64,000 nt of DNA from Achromobacter piechaudii NBRC 102461 (GTDB taxonomy: Bacteria; Pseudomonadota; Gammaproteobacteria; Burkholderiales; Burkholderiaceae_B). The position numbers and the translations under genes were made by a program. A model generated the notes under the pieces. That model worked only from the letters and a program-made list of their open reading frames with translations. It was not told the DNA's origin and ran no database searches. Positions 18,472 through 29,593 of the stretch are shown here, piece by piece; within the stretch, counting starts at the first letter, position 1, and each line of letters starts with the position of its first letter. The stretch is taken from NCBI RefSeq assembly GCF_001571245.1, contig NZ_BCTK01000006.1, positions 1,116,001 through 1,180,000 of the forward strand, in the 5' to 3' direction.

Positions 18472-19266
18472 ATGTCGAAGTCATTCAAATCCGGTTCCGC
18501 CAGCCTGCGCTTCTGGCAACTGTTGCTGCTCGTCGTCATCCTGGGCGTCTGGCATTTTGCGTCGCGCGATTCCAAGGTGGCGTTCTTCTTTGGCGAACCG
18601 CTGAAAGTCTGGGGCCGCATCTGGGCCTGGTTCGTCACCAACGCCGACATCTACACCCATCTGTGGGTCACCCTGACCGAAACCGTGCTGGCGTTTTTCA
18701 TCGGCACCATCGCGGGCCTGGCGTTCGGGTTATGGCTGGGGCTGTCACCGCGCGCCAGCGCCATCCTGGACCCCTACATCAAGGCCGCCAACTCGATGCC
18801 GCGCGTCATCCTGGCGCCTATCTTCGGCATGTGGTTCGGGCTGGGGATCTGGTCGAAGGTTGCGCTGGCGGTCACGCTGGTGTTCTTCATCGTGTTCTTC
18901 AACGTGTACCAGGGCGTGCGTGAAGTCAGCCCCACCTTGCTCGATAACGCCCGCATGCTGGGCGCGCGCAAGCGCCAACTGCTGCGCCACGTCTATCTGC
19001 CGTCGGCCACCAGCTGGGTGTTCTCCAGCCTGCATACGTCGGTGGGCCTGGCGTTCGTGGGCGCGGTGGTGGGTGAATACCTGGGCTCGGCAAGCGGCGT
19101 GGGTTACCTGATCCTGCAAGCCGAAGGCACGTTCGACGTGAACACCGTGTTCGCGGGCATCGTCGTTCTGACTGCGTTTGCATTGGTGCTGGACTACATC
19201 GTCGGCATCGGTGAAAAGCGCTTGATGAAGTGGCAGCCCAAGTCGGGCGAAACCGAAAAGCTCTGA
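18472..19266 (+). CDS. ABC transporter permease, NitT/TauT type
   Basis: A 264-residue inner-membrane permease with about six hydrophobic segments. The EAA loop is seen in YQGVREVSPTLLDNARMLGARKRQLLRHVYLPSA, the coupling helix contacting the ATPase. It is the last gene of the CoA-transferase/ABC operon. The next gene is convergent (heme oxygenase, minus strand), 29 bp away. Confidence 0.92.
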   Translation: MSKSFKSGSASLRFWQLLLLVVILGVWHFASRDSKVAFFFGEPLKVWGRIWAWFVTNADIYTHLWVTLTETVLAFFIGTIAGLAFGLWLGLSPRASAILDPYIKAANSMPRVILAPIFGMWFGLGIWSKVALAVTLVFFIVFFNVYQGVREVSPTLLDNARMLGARKRQLLRHVYLPSATSWVFSSLHTSVGLAFVGAVVGEYLGSASGVGYLILQAEGTFDVNTVFAGIVVLTAFALVLDYIVGIGEKRLMKWQPKSGETEKL

Positions 19267-19295
19267 TCCGCCAGTGCGGCGGCGCCGTGGGCCTC

Positions 19296-19871
19296 TCAGG
19301 CCCGCAGCGCCTGCCGGCTGCGCAACCACGCCGTCAGGCTGTCGAAGGCGTCGCATGCGCCTTGCAACGCGTGGGCTTCGCGCCCTTGGGCGCCGGCTTC
19401 GCTGTCCAGATACTGCAAAAACGCTTTCCACATCGGGCCCAGCGCTTCGCCATAGCCGCGTAGATACCGCAGCGGCAGCGCGGGGCTGACATCGGCCAAC
19501 TGCCGGGCCAGGAACCGCCCGCCCAGCTGCGATCCTTCCACCACATAAGCCACGCCCAGCGCATACGCGTCGGCGGCCACGATACGGGGCGCGTCGGGGC
19601 AGTGGGCAATCGGCCCGGTGTCACCCGCGGCAGCCAGGTCGGCTCGGATCCAATCGCTTTTGCCGGCCCGCTCGGAGGCTTGCAGGCTGTCGGGCCAATC
19701 CTGTTGCCAAAGCCGTTGTTCCAGTGGTTCCAGCCAGCCGAGCAAAGCGCGCAGATAGTTCAGATAGCTGTCGCGATCCACTTCGCCGCTGGCCAGGGCA
19801 AGCCCCTGATCCAAGGTCTCGTGCCTGTCGCGCGTGCCGTCGCGCAGCACTTGATGAACCGGAGAAATCAT
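19296..19871 (-). CDS. bphO: Biliverdin-producing heme oxygenase
   Basis: A 191-residue protein of the bacterial heme oxygenase family, which opens heme to biliverdin, the chromophore of bacteriophytochromes. The proximal-His region is VLRDGTRDRHETLDQGLAL (His about residue 17), and the distal helix region AYVVEGSQLGGRFLARQL contains the conserved E-G-S-x-L-G-G. The start at 19871 (MISPVHQ) is preferred over longer in-frame starts that would overlap the upstream gene. It is the last gene of an operon with the phytochrome kinase. Confidence 0.85.
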   Translation of the reverse strand: MISPVHQVLRDGTRDRHETLDQGLALASGEVDRDSYLNYLRALLGWLEPLEQRLWQQDWPDSLQASERAGKSDWIRADLAAAGDTGPIAHCPDAPRIVAADAYALGVAYVVEGSQLGGRFLARQLADVSPALPLRYLRGYGEALGPMWKAFLQYLDSEAGAQGREAHALQGACDAFDSLTAWLRSRQALRA

Positions 19872-19887
19872 AAGCAGCCGCTCGTCG

Positions 19888-20586
19888 TCAAAGCGGGGCG
19901 GCGGGCAGGTGCAGTGACCAGCATTGCGCCGCGCGCTCCAGGCGCCAGCCCGATGCGGCAGCAAGCAGCTCGACCTCTTCCGGCGCAAAGGTGATAGAAG
20001 CAGAGGTTGCGGGCGATCTCGCGGCGGGCGACCCCGCAGCGGGCATTCCCGCGTCTGCCGTATTAGTGGACGAGACCGCCGGGAAATGCGCGTGCCACAC
20101 TTCGGCGCTCGAACAGTCCAGCGTCAGCGCGGCGTCGGACGGCAAGACGGACAACAGGCCGAGCAACCAGGCCAGCAGCAGATACCGCGATGTGAACTGC
20201 GGCAGCTCGAATTGGGCTATCTCTTGCGGCCAGGTAACGCTGTGCCGCGACAGCAGCAGATGCGAAAACATCAGCTTGCGGCATTCGTTCAGCAGGGCCT
20301 CGGTCGAGGTCAGGGCGCCGCTGTCCAGCAACCATTGGTCCAGCTCGCGCACGATGGTGACGCTGTCCTCAAGCATGCCGGTCAGATCGCCCGCCAGCCG
20401 CTGGCAGCGCTGCTGCAACGCGTCGGCATTCGCGCCTTCCGGGCTATGGCGCAGCATCGCAGTGGCCAGCGTAGCGTTGGACAGGGGGCCGACGACCTCG
20501 TGACGCAAAACGGGAAACACCTGCGCCAGCACCTTGAACCGCACGCCCTGCGCGGCCAGGGCTTCCATGGAGTTAGCCATCGCCAT
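19888..20586 (-). CDS. ChpT-like histidine phosphotransfer protein (putative)
   Basis: A 232-residue protein lying between the receiver gene and heme oxygenase. Near the N-terminus VFPVLRHEVVGPLSNATLATAML looks like a HisKA-type H-box with the candidate phosphate-accepting His29. The rest has no N, G1 or G2 boxes, so no ATP binding is predicted. An H-box helical hairpin plus a degenerate C-terminal domain and this length fit the ChpT-type phosphotransferases, which are dimers that pass phosphate from kinase to regulator. An Ala/Pro/Ser-rich stretch (about residues 165-190) may be a linker. The start MAMANSM at 20586 has a GAGG before it; ATG 20580 is also possible. Function is inferred from motif and neighbourhood. 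Confidence 0.55.
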   Translation of the reverse strand: MAMANSMEALAAQGVRFKVLAQVFPVLRHEVVGPLSNATLATAMLRHSPEGANADALQQRCQRLAGDLTGMLEDSVTIVRELDQWLLDSGALTSTEALLNECRKLMFSHLLLSRHSVTWPQEIAQFELPQFTSRYLLLAWLLGLLSVLPSDAALTLDCSSAEVWHAHFPAVSSTNTADAGMPAAGSPAARSPATSASITFAPEEVELLAAASGWRLERAAQCWSLHLPAAPL

Positions 20587-20593
20587 CGCGGCC

Positions 20594-20956
20594 TCAGTGT
20601 GCCTGGCGCAAGATGGCCAGCAGCGCGTCGGGGTCGGCGGGCTTTTCGATCCAGCCATTGAACATGCCGTCTTCGTCGCGGCGCTCGTGCCTAGCCAGGC
20701 CGCTCAGTGCATAGATACGCGGGACTTCGGTGCGTGCGCGCAAACGGGAGGCCAACTCATAGCCATCCATGTCGGGCAACAGAATGTCGACCAGCACGGC
20801 CTCGGGGCGGAAGCTGTCCAGCAGTTCCAGAGCGGCCTCGCCTGTGGCGGCGCAGCGTGTTTCCACGCCCGAAAGCGCCAGGAACTCGGCAAGCAGCTCC
20901 GAGCCCATTTCATTGTCGTCGACCAGCAGGACGCGAACTGCGCGCACTTCGTTCAA
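20594..20956 (-). CDS. Single-domain response regulator (receiver only)
   Basis: A 120-residue CheY-like receiver. The acidic pair is Asp13-Asp14 in VLLVDDNE, the phosphate-accepting Asp57 lies in VLVDILLPDMDGYEL, the conserved Ser follows in YALSGLA, and the Lys is in IEKPAD. There is no output domain. It starts 16 bp after the phytochrome gene and ends 7 bp before the ChpT-like gene, so it is a natural target of that kinase and may relay phosphate onwards. Confidence 0.9.
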   Translation of the reverse strand: MNEVRAVRVLLVDDNEMGSELLAEFLALSGVETRCAATGEAALELLDSFRPEAVLVDILLPDMDGYELASRLRARTEVPRIYALSGLARHERRDEDGMFNGWIEKPADPDALLAILRQAH

Positions 20957-20972
20957 AAGGTGTCTCCAAGGT

Positions 20973-23165
20973 TCAGGAATTGGGCGCGGCGCGAGATTCG
21001 CGCGGCAGCCTCACAGTAAAAATGACCAGGCCGTCCTGGCAATGCACGCCGATCTCGCCGTCATGGCCGCGCACCACCTGTTCGGCGATGTACAGACCCA
21101 ACCCCAGGCCATTGCGATTGCGCGCATGGCCCAGCGATTCCGGCTTGAAGGGCGAGAACAGGTGCGCCAGCACTTCGGGTGCAATCGGCGCGCCATGGTT
21201 GATGACCTGCAATTCTATGTCGTCGCCGTCCTGCCGCGCCCGCACCAGGATGGGTTGGCGCGGCGCGCCGTGCTGGCGCGCGTTGCTCATCAGGTTGGTC
21301 ACCACCTGGGCGATGCGATCGGTGTCGGCCATCAGCGCCAGGCCGGGTGCGATGTCGGGTTCGATACGCAGGCCGGGATAGGCCTGCCGTTTTTCTTCGA
21401 TCAGTCCGTTGATCAGCTCGCTCAGGCTGCACGGGCTTTTTTCAATGCCCAGGCCCATGCCGCCCTGCAGGCGTGACAAGTCCAGCACCTGCGAGATCAG
21501 GCGTTGCATGCGACCGCTGGAATAGCGGATGCGTTCGCCCATGCGCGCGCCGGAATCCGTTTTGGACAGCAGCGTGGCGGCCATCGAAATCGATTGCAGC
21601 GGGTCGCGCAGATCATGGCCCAGCATGGCCAGCAGCGCGGTGCGCGCGCGGTCCACATCCGCCGTGCGGCTGGTGGCGATGTGAGAGAGCTCGTCGCGCA
21701 GGTTGTCGGCGGCTTCCAGTTCAAACGGCAACCACGACGTGCAAGTGTTGCGCACGACCTCGCGCCAGGCTTCGAACGAACCGCGCGGCGTCAGGCGCGG
21801 CCCCTGGCTGCCCACGGCGTATTGCTTTTCAGGCTTGCCGCCCCACACCAGGGTTTCGATCTGCTCTTTGCGCAGCCAGATCAACCAGCCGTTGTTCATC
21901 GGGTCGAACTTGCAGGCCAGCAGACCGGCGTAGGGCACCAGATCGGTTTGCAGTTCGGGGTAGTCGCGCGCGATGTTGTCGGTATGGACGACTCGCTGGC
22001 CGCTCTGGTCCAGCGCGCACAGAATGCCCGCCAGTTCGCCGCGTGGCGCAATGCCTCCGAACACCGTGACGCTGTTGCCCCAGAGGCATAGCGCGGCATC
22101 GTTGGCGATCAGCGAGGCGGGCGTGTCCGGTCCGCTGGACAAGGCCAGGTGCAGGTTTTCCGAAGCGGACACGCGTTCGGTCAGTTCGCTGACCAGCGCG
22201 GCGTTGCGGCGCGCCTGCGCCGCGCGCTCGGCGCCTTCAAAGTTGGCGACCGCCGCGGACAGCACCTGCGCCAGCGCTTCGCACGCCAGTCGGGCAGGGT
22301 AGGGGATGGGACGCGGCGCATGGTGATGGCAAGCGATCATGCCCCACAGCCGGCCGCCGATCACCAGCGACAGGCTCATCGAGGCCTGCACGCCCATGTT
22401 GGCCATGTATTCCAGATGAATGGGCGACACGCTGCGCAGCGTCGAGAAACTCATGTCCAGCGGTTGCGCGCTGGCCGAAGGCGCGCCCCGCACGCGCACC
22501 GGCGTGTAGCACGCATCGGCAATCTGACGCAGCGTATTGACGGTGTACAGGCGGCGCGCCTGCGCGGGAATGTCGCCAGCGGGGTAACGCCGGCCGACCC
22601 AATCCTGGAGCGATTCATGGCGCTCTTCGGCAACGATCTCGCCGCTGTCATCGGGATGGAAGCGATACGCCATGACGCGATCAAAACCCGTGGCGCGGCG
22701 CACTTCGCGCACGGCGCTTTCGAGCAGGCCAGCGATATCCCGTTGGCGGCGCACGCGTTCGATGCTGCGGTAGATGTGCGCCGGGTCCGCCATATGCGCG
22801 TCCGTCGACACGCGCCGTTCGAGTTCTATGATCGTCAAACCATCGCTGTTGCGATGTCCGATCACGTCGAACGTCGTGTCGTCCACGGCAAGCGTGAGGG
22901 GATCGAAAATGGGATCGGTGTTGTCGAGCCACACCGAGAGATAGTGCGCGAGGCTGGGCGGCAAGGTGCCTGCGGGGCAGCACTGGCCAAGCGTCAGCGG
23001 CGCGCCCAGCACCGCAGGCGCGTTCTCGCTGGCAAATTGAAGGACGCCATCCGAGTCGAACGCAAGCAACGCCCCCAACGGCTGGATGGCGCCCGGTACA
23101 TGTATCGGTTCGCTGTCGCAGTTGGCGAGCGTGACTGGCGTGTGGGATTGGGTTGGCGCATTCAT
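20973..23165 (-). CDS. bphP: Bacteriophytochrome histidine kinase
   Basis: A 730-residue red/far-red light sensor. The N-terminal PAS region has NCDSEPIHVPGAIQPLG, with Cys16 as the thioether site for biliverdin (proteobacterial type). The GAF domain has RYPAGDIPAQARRLYT (DIP motif) and the His-rich MIACHHHAPRPIPYPARLACE. The PHY tongue motif is TPRGSFEAWREVV. The kinase part has the H-box MLGHDLRDPLQSIS (His517), NLMSNARQHG and GLGLGLYIAEQVVRGHDG. The start MNAPTQ at 23165 keeps Cys16 at its usual distance; an upstream start at 23192 is possible. It heads a four-gene operon ending in heme oxygenase. Confidence 0.95.
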   Translation of the reverse strand: MNAPTQSHTPVTLANCDSEPIHVPGAIQPLGALLAFDSDGVLQFASENAPAVLGAPLTLGQCCPAGTLPPSLAHYLSVWLDNTDPIFDPLTLAVDDTTFDVIGHRNSDGLTIIELERRVSTDAHMADPAHIYRSIERVRRQRDIAGLLESAVREVRRATGFDRVMAYRFHPDDSGEIVAEERHESLQDWVGRRYPAGDIPAQARRLYTVNTLRQIADACYTPVRVRGAPSASAQPLDMSFSTLRSVSPIHLEYMANMGVQASMSLSLVIGGRLWGMIACHHHAPRPIPYPARLACEALAQVLSAAVANFEGAERAAQARRNAALVSELTERVSASENLHLALSSGPDTPASLIANDAALCLWGNSVTVFGGIAPRGELAGILCALDQSGQRVVHTDNIARDYPELQTDLVPYAGLLACKFDPMNNGWLIWLRKEQIETLVWGGKPEKQYAVGSQGPRLTPRGSFEAWREVVRNTCTSWLPFELEAADNLRDELSHIATSRTADVDRARTALLAMLGHDLRDPLQSISMAATLLSKTDSGARMGERIRYSSGRMQRLISQVLDLSRLQGGMGLGIEKSPCSLSELINGLIEEKRQAYPGLRIEPDIAPGLALMADTDRIAQVVTNLMSNARQHGAPRQPILVRARQDGDDIELQVINHGAPIAPEVLAHLFSPFKPESLGHARNRNGLGLGLYIAEQVVRGHDGEIGVHCQDGLVIFTVRLPRESRAAPNS

Positions 23166-23207
23166 TCTGGGCGAGATACCTGGGACGCGCAATGAGCTGT
23201 CATTATG

Positions 23208-23224
23208 TCAAATATATTGTTTGA
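23208..23224. promoter_or_regulatory. AT-rich inverted repeat between bphP and AhpD-like gene
   Basis: TCAAA-N7-TTTGA lies in the short AT-rich gap shared by the divergent bphP operon and the AhpD-like gene. A TATATT inside it could be a -10 element. It is a candidate operator only. Confidence 0.3.
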
Positions 23225-23264
23225 ATGTGTGCATTTGCTGCCCTGTCGCCTATCTGGAGTTTTC

Positions 23265-23792
23265 ATGGCCCGTCTTCCCTACGCCGATCTGTCTCATCCC
23301 GAAGCACGTCCCCTGGTGGACCGCATCGTTGCCGAACGAGGCAGCGTGCTGCACCTGTACCAAATGCTGTTGCACAGCCCGGCGGTCGCCGGTGGCTGGT
23401 TGAACTACCTGACTTCCATCCGGCAATTGAGCACCTTGCCGGGCGACCTGCGGGAACTGGTCATCATGCGCGTGGCGGTGCTTAACGGCGCGCCTTACGA
23501 GGCCGATCAGCATGCGCCGATCGCCCTGAAGGAAGGCGTGTCGCAAGCGCAGTTGGACGCGCTGGACGATTGGGAAAACTCAGCGCTGTTCGACGAGCGC
23601 GAAAAAGCCGTGCTGGCCTACACCGACGCCATGACACGCCACGTTCAGGTATCGGAAGTGGTGTTTCAGGCAGCCCGCGCGGCGATGGGTTCCGAAAAAC
23701 TCATCGTCGAGCTGACCGCAACGGTGGCGGCATACAACATGGTGTCGCGCTTTTTGGAGGCATTGCAGGTGCATTCACACGACGACCGCTGA
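23265..23792 (+). CDS. Carboxymuconolactone decarboxylase/AhpD-like protein
   Basis: A 175-residue all-helical protein of the CMD/AhpD superfamily, with LREL(V)IMRVAVLNGAPYEADQH and ALDDWENSALFDEREKAVLAYTDAMT typical of the fold. The usual AhpD CxxC-H redox motif is replaced by NGAPYEADQH, where both cysteines are missing, so peroxidase-linked activity is unlikely. The ATG at 23265 has a good GGAG spaced 7 bases; a longer in-frame start at 23205 lacks one. Convergent with transaldolase. Confidence 0.75.
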   Translation: MARLPYADLSHPEARPLVDRIVAERGSVLHLYQMLLHSPAVAGGWLNYLTSIRQLSTLPGDLRELVIMRVAVLNGAPYEADQHAPIALKEGVSQAQLDALDDWENSALFDEREKAVLAYTDAMTRHVQVSEVVFQAARAAMGSEKLIVELTATVAAYNMVSRFLEALQVHSHDDR

Positions 23793-23800
23793 CCTCATCA

Positions 23801-23857
23801 GCAAGTAGCGTTCCCGACATCGGGATCGCTACTTGCGCACGCGAAAATATTTTCGCG
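23801..23857. terminator. Two palindromes between convergent genes
   Basis: GCAAGTAGCG plus TCCCGA (23801-23817) pairs with 23820-23836 with one mismatch, and directly after it CGCGAAAATATTTTCGCG (23840-23857) is a perfect 18-bp palindrome one base from the tal stop. Together they can act as a bidirectional transcription end for the AhpD-like gene and tal. Confidence 0.6.
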
Positions 23858-23858
23858 A

Positions 23859-24812
23859 TCAGCGGCGTTGGGCGTCGATCAGGGCATCCAGTTTCATGGC
23901 GTCGGCCACGAACAGGCGGATGCCCTCGGACAGCTTTTCGCTGGCCATGGCGTCGTCGTTGAGCAGCGTGCGGAAGCTGATTTCGTCTGCGGCGATGCGG
24001 TCGAGGGCAGGGCCGGTATCGTCGGCGCGCAATTGCGCGGGCGCATCGCCTTGCGTGTTCGCCAGTTGATTCAGCAGATCGGGGCTGATGGTCAACAGGT
24101 CGCATCCCGACAAGGCCAGGATCTGGCCTACGTTGCGGAAGCTGGCGCCCATGATTTCGGTAGAAATTCCCTGTTGCTTGTAGTAACGATAGATGCGGGT
24201 CACCGACAGCACCCCGGGATCGCGTGCGCCCGCGTTGTCCGCTTCCACCCACGCAGCGCCGGCGCTCTTCTTGTGCCAATCGTAGATGCGGCCGACAAAC
24301 GGCGAGATCAGCTGCGCCTGCGCGTCGGCGCAGGCCACGGCCTGGGGCAGCGAAAACAGCAGTGTCAGATTGCAGCGCACTTCTTCTGCTTGCAGGACGC
24401 GGGCGGCCTGGATGCCTTCCCAGGTGGAGGCGATCTTGATCAGCACGCGCTCGCGCGGCACGCCGGCCGCTTCATACAGGGCGATCAGGCCGCGTGCGCG
24501 TTCGATGGTGGCGCGGGTGTCGAACGACAGGCGCGCGTCCACTTCCGTCGACACGCGACCGGGCACGATGTTCAGAATGGCGCGCCCGAACGCGACGAGC
24601 AGGCGGTCGACCAGCTCGGGCGAAGACGCGCCCGGATGATCGCGCACGGTCTGTTCCAGCAGGGGGCGGTAGGCATCCTGCTGGACGGCTTTCAGAATCA
24701 GGGACGGATTGGTGGTGGCGTCCGTGGGACGCAGCGCCTTCATCGCTTCAAAGTCCCCCGTGTCGGCGACGACGGTGGTGTGATTGCGCAGGGCGTCAAG
24801 TTGGCTGGACAT
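23859..24812 (-). CDS. tal: Transaldolase
   Basis: A 317-residue class I transaldolase of the non-oxidative pentose phosphate pathway, moving a dihydroxyacetone unit between sugar phosphates. The signatures are [13 protein letters not shown] near the N-terminus and [17 protein letters not shown], which contains the Schiff-base lysine. Length matches E. coli TalB. A CTAGGG-N9-CCCTAG inverted repeat (24835-24855) lies about 25 bp upstream of the start. Confidence 0.96.
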   Translation of the reverse strand: MSSQLDALRNHTTVVADTGDFEAMKALRPTDATTNPSLILKAVQQDAYRPLLEQTVRDHPGASSPELVDRLLVAFGRAILNIVPGRVSTEVDARLSFDTRATIERARGLIALYEAAGVPRERVLIKIASTWEGIQAARVLQAEEVRCNLTLLFSLPQAVACADAQAQLISPFVGRIYDWHKKSAGAAWVEADNAGARDPGVLSVTRIYRYYKQQGISTEIMGASFRNVGQILALSGCDLLTISPDLLNQLANTQGDAPAQLRADDTGPALDRIAADEISFRTLLNDDAMASEKLSEGIRLFVADAMKLDALIDAQRR

Positions 24813-25049
24813 GGACAGTAACGGCTCACGGCGGCTAGGGTTGAAGATTCCCTAGCGTATCACTGCCGCCGCCATCCGGCCGTCGCCCACAAGCGGGAGG
24901 TCGGATGCCATTGCGGTAACCGCGCTGGCAGGCGTGGACCGCGCCGCACCATGGCTATTCGACGCGCGCGGCAGCCTCGCCAAAGAGGGGCTAATCGTCG
25001 ATCCCGGCCTTATTTGGCGCGGTTCGCCGGGGATTTTGCTCGGTCAAGG

Positions 25050-25055
25050 TATAAT
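25050..25055 (+). promoter_or_regulatory. Perfect -10 hexamer before carA
   Basis: TATAAT stands 40 bases upstream of the carA GTG. No convincing -35 hexamer is seen at 16-18 bp. The remaining DNA between tal and here (24856-25049) shows no gene. Confidence 0.5.
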
Positions 25056-25094
25056 CCGAAGGTTTGATTATCGATTCTAAAACCGGGGTTTACT

Positions 25095-26249
<1,155 letters not shown>

Positions 26250-26259
26250 AGATTGCATC

Positions 26260-29200
26260 ATGCCCAAGCGTACAGACCTAAAAAGTATTCTCATCATCGG
26301 CGCCGGCCCCATCATCATCGGGCAGGCCTGCGAATTCGACTATTCCGGCGCACAGGCGTGCAAGGCGCTCAAGGCCGAGGGTTACCGCACCATCCTGGTG
26401 AACAGCAACCCGGCCACGATCATGACGGACCCGGAAACGGCCGACGTCACCTACATCGAGCCCATCACCTGGCAAGCCGTCGAAAAGATCATCGAGCGTG
26501 AAAAGCCCGATGCGCTGCTGCCCACCATGGGCGGCCAGACCGCGCTGAACTGCGCGCTGGACCTGGCCCACAACGGCGTGCTGAAAAAGCACAACGTTGA
26601 ACTGATCGGCGCCAACGAGCACGCCATCGAAAAGGCTGAAGACCGCCAGAAGTTCAAGCAGGCAATGACCGACATCGGCCTGGAATCGGCCAAGTCGGGC
26701 GTCGCCCACAGCATGGACGAAGCCTGGGAAGTGCAGCGCCGCATCGCGGTGGAAGTGGGCACGTCGGGTTTCCCGGCCGTCATCCGCCCCAGCTTCACGA
26801 TGGGCGGTTCGGGCGGCGGTATCGCCTACAACGCCGAAGAATTCGAAACCATCTGCCGCCGTGGCCTGGAAGCGTCGCCGACCAACGAACTGTTGATCGA
26901 AGAGTCGCTGCTGGGCTGGAAGGAATTCGAGATGGAAGTGGTCCGCGACAAGGCGGACAACTGCATCATCGTCTGCTCGATCGAAAACCTGGACCCCATG
27001 GGCGTGCACACGGGCGACTCGATCACCGTGGCCCCGGCTCAGACGCTGACCGACAAGGAATACCAGATCATGCGTAATGCATCGATCGCGGTGTTGCGCG
27101 AGATCGGCGTGGATACGGGCGGCTCGAACGTGCAGTTCGCCGTCAATCCGAAGAACGGCCGCATGATCGTCATCGAGATGAACCCGCGCGTGTCGCGTTC
27201 GTCGGCGCTGGCCTCCAAGGCCACCGGCTTCCCCATTGCCAAGGTCGCTGCGCGCCTGGCCGTGGGCTACACGCTGGACGAGCTCCAGAACGAAATCACC
27301 GGCGGTGCAACGCCGGCCTCGTTCGAACCGTCGATCGACTACGTCGTCACCAAGGTGCCGCGTTTCGCCTTCGAAAAATTCCCCACCGCCGACGCGCGCC
27401 TGACCACCCAGATGAAGTCCGTGGGTGAAGTCATGGCCATCGGCCGCACCTTCCAGGAATCGTTCCAGAAGGCGCTGCGTGGCCTGGAAGTGGGCGTAGA
27501 CGGCCTGAACCAGAAAACCACCGACCGCGAAAAGCTGCAAGTCGAGCTGGGCGAACCCGGTCCGGAACGCATCTGGTACGTGGGCGACGCCTTCGCGCAA
27601 GGCTTCACGCTGGACGAAGTGCACAACATCACGCACATCGACCCGTGGTTCCTGTCGCAGATCAAGGAAATCGTCGACATCGAACTGGCGCTGGAACAAA
27701 AGACGCTGGCGGATCTGGACTACGCCACGCTGTTCGAACTGAAGCGCCGTGGTTTTTCCGACCGCCGCCTGGCGTTCCTGCTGGATTCGGCTGAATCCGA
27801 AGTGCGCAAGCTGCGTCATCAGCTGAACGTGCGCCCGGTCTACAAGCGCGTGGACACCTGCGCCGCTGAATTCGCCACCCGCACCGCGTACATGTATTCC
27901 ACGTACGAAGAAGAGTGCGAATCCGCGCCCACCGACCGCAAGAAGATCGTGGTGTTGGGCGGTGGCCCGAACCGTATCGGCCAAGGCATCGAATTCGACT
28001 ACTGCTGCGTGCACGCGGCGTTGGCGCTGCGCGAAGACGGGTACGAGACCATCATGGTCAACTGCAACCCGGAAACCGTGTCCACCGACTACGACACGTC
28101 CGATCGCCTGTACTTCGAACCGCTGACCCTGGAAGACGTGCTGGAAATCGTCCACAAGGAAAACCCGGTCGGCATGATCGTCCAGTACGGCGGCCAGACC
28201 CCGTTGAAGCTGGCGCGCGCCCTGGAAGCCAACGGCGTGCCGATCATCGGCACCAGCCCGGAATCCATCGACGTCGCCGAAGACCGCGAGCGTTTCCAGA
28301 AGCTGTTGAACAAGCTGGGCCTGCGTCAGCCGCCCAACCGCACCGCGCGCACCGAAGGCGAGGCCCTGGCCCACGCCACCGAGATCGGCTACCCGCTGGT
28401 CGTGCGTCCCAGCTACGTGCTGGGCGGCCGCGCGATGGAAATCGTGCACGAGCAGCAAGATCTCGAACGCTACATGCGCGAGGCCGTCAAGGTCAGCAAT
28501 GACTCGCCGGTGCTGCTGGACCGCTTCCTGAACAACGCCACCGAAGTGGACGTGGACTGCCTGGCCGACGGCGAAACCGTCTTCATCGGCGGCGTCATGG
28601 AACACATCGAACAGGCCGGCGTGCACTCGGGCGACTCGGCTTGCAGCCTGCCGCCTTATTCGCTGTCGGCGGAAGTCATCGCCGAGATCAAGCGCCAGAC
28701 CACGATGATGGCCAAGGCCCTGAATGTCAGCGGCCTGATGAACGTGCAGTTCGCCATTCAAGGCGGCGACGTCTACGTGCTGGAAGTGAACCCGCGTGCC
28801 TCGCGCACCGTGCCCTACGTGTCCAAGGCCACCGGCCTGCAACTGGCCAAGATCGCCGCGCGCGCCATGGCCGGCCGCACGCTGGCTGACCAGGGCATCA
28901 CGAAGGAAGTCGTGCCGCCTTACTTCTCGGTCAAGGAAGCCGTGTTCCCGTTCGTGAAGTTCCCGGGCGTGGACACCATCCTGGGCCCGGAAATGAAGTC
29001 GACCGGCGAAGTGATGGGCGTGGGCATGAGCTTCGGCGAAGCCTTCGTGAAGTCGCAGCTGGCCGCTGGCGTGCGCCTGCCGGAGTCCGGCACGGTGTTC
29101 ATCAGCGTCAAGAACCAGGACAAGCCCCGCGCCGTTGAAGTGGCGCGCGGCCTGCATGCCCTGGGCTTCAAGCTGGTCGCCACGCGCGGCACGGCGGCCG

Positions 29201-29502
29201 AGATCGAAACCGCTGGCATTCCGGTGCAAGTGGTGAACAAGGTCACCGAAGGCCGTCCGCACATTGTCGACATGGTCAAGAACGGCGAAATCGCGCTGGT
29301 CATCAACACGGTCGAAGAGCGTCGCAACGCCATCGTCGATTCGCGCACCATCCGTACGCAATCGCTGGCGGCCCGCGTGACGTTCTTCACCACCATCGCC
29401 GGTGCGCGCGCCGCGGTCGAAGGCATGCAGTATCTGCGCCAGGGCCTGGGCTTGCAGGTGTATCCGCTGCAAGACCTGCACGCGTCGTTGTCGAGTAACT
29501 GA
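26260..29502 (+). CDS. carB: Carbamoyl phosphate synthase large subunit
   Basis: A 1080-residue enzyme that makes carbamoyl phosphate from bicarbonate, ammonia and two ATP. The two homologous ATP-grasp halves are visible: the first starts [22 protein letters not shown], the second [20 protein letters not shown] at about residue 562. Each is followed by GGQTALN or GGQTPLK and by [18 protein letters not shown] or [18 protein letters not shown]. The C-terminal MGS-like allosteric domain begins near residue 945. Full length, no defects. Confidence 0.98.
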   Translation: MPKRTDLKSILIIGAGPIIIGQACEFDYSGAQACKALKAEGYRTILVNSNPATIMTDPETADVTYIEPITWQAVEKIIEREKPDALLPTMGGQTALNCALDLAHNGVLKKHNVELIGANEHAIEKAEDRQKFKQAMTDIGLESAKSGVAHSMDEAWEVQRRIAVEVGTSGFPAVIRPSFTMGGSGGGIAYNAEEFETICRRGLEASPTNELLIEESLLGWKEFEMEVVRDKADNCIIVCSIENLDPMGVHTGDSITVAPAQTLTDKEYQIMRNASIAVLREIGVDTGGSNVQFAVNPKNGRMIVIEMNPRVSRSSALASKATGFPIAKVAARLAVGYTLDELQNEITGGATPASFEPSIDYVVTKVPRFAFEKFPTADARLTTQMKSVGEVMAIGRTFQESFQKALRGLEVGVDGLNQKTTDREKLQVELGEPGPERIWYVGDAFAQGFTLDEVHNITHIDPWFLSQIKEIVDIELALEQKTLADLDYATLFELKRRGFSDRRLAFLLDSAESEVRKLRHQLNVRPVYKRVDTCAAEFATRTAYMYSTYEEECESAPTDRKKIVVLGGGPNRIGQGIEFDYCCVHAALALREDGYETIMVNCNPETVSTDYDTSDRLYFEPLTLEDVLEIVHKENPVGMIVQYGGQTPLKLARALEANGVPIIGTSPESIDVAEDRERFQKLLNKLGLRQPPNRTARTEGEALAHATEIGYPLVVRPSYVLGGRAMEIVHEQQDLERYMREAVKVSNDSPVLLDRFLNNATEVDVDCLADGETVFIGGVMEHIEQAGVHSGDSACSLPPYSLSAEVIAEIKRQTTMMAKALNVSGLMNVQFAIQGGDVYVLEVNPRASRTVPYVSKATGLQLAKIAARAMAGRTLADQGITKEVVPPYFSVKEAVFPFVKFPGVDTILGPEMKSTGEVMGVGMSFGEAFVKSQLAAGVRLPESGTVFISVKNQDKPRAVEVARGLHALGFKLVATRGTAAEIETAGIPVQVVNKVTEGRPHIVDMVKNGEIALVINTVEERRNAIVDSRTIRTQSLAARVTFFTTIAGARAAVEGMQYLRQGLGLQVYPLQDLHASLSSN

Positions 29503-29593
29503 CGCAGGCAGCGCGCCCACGGCGCGCTGCAAATGAAATCTGCGAGCAGAGCAGCCCGTGCAGTCACGCCGGGCGGCTTGTTGTAGGATGCCG

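Noticed and set aside
26278-29532. 1084-codon open frame antisense to carB
   Set aside because: A shadow of a GC-rich gene with strong codon bias. The product is His/Arg/Gly-rich with no domain, while carB on the other strand is complete.
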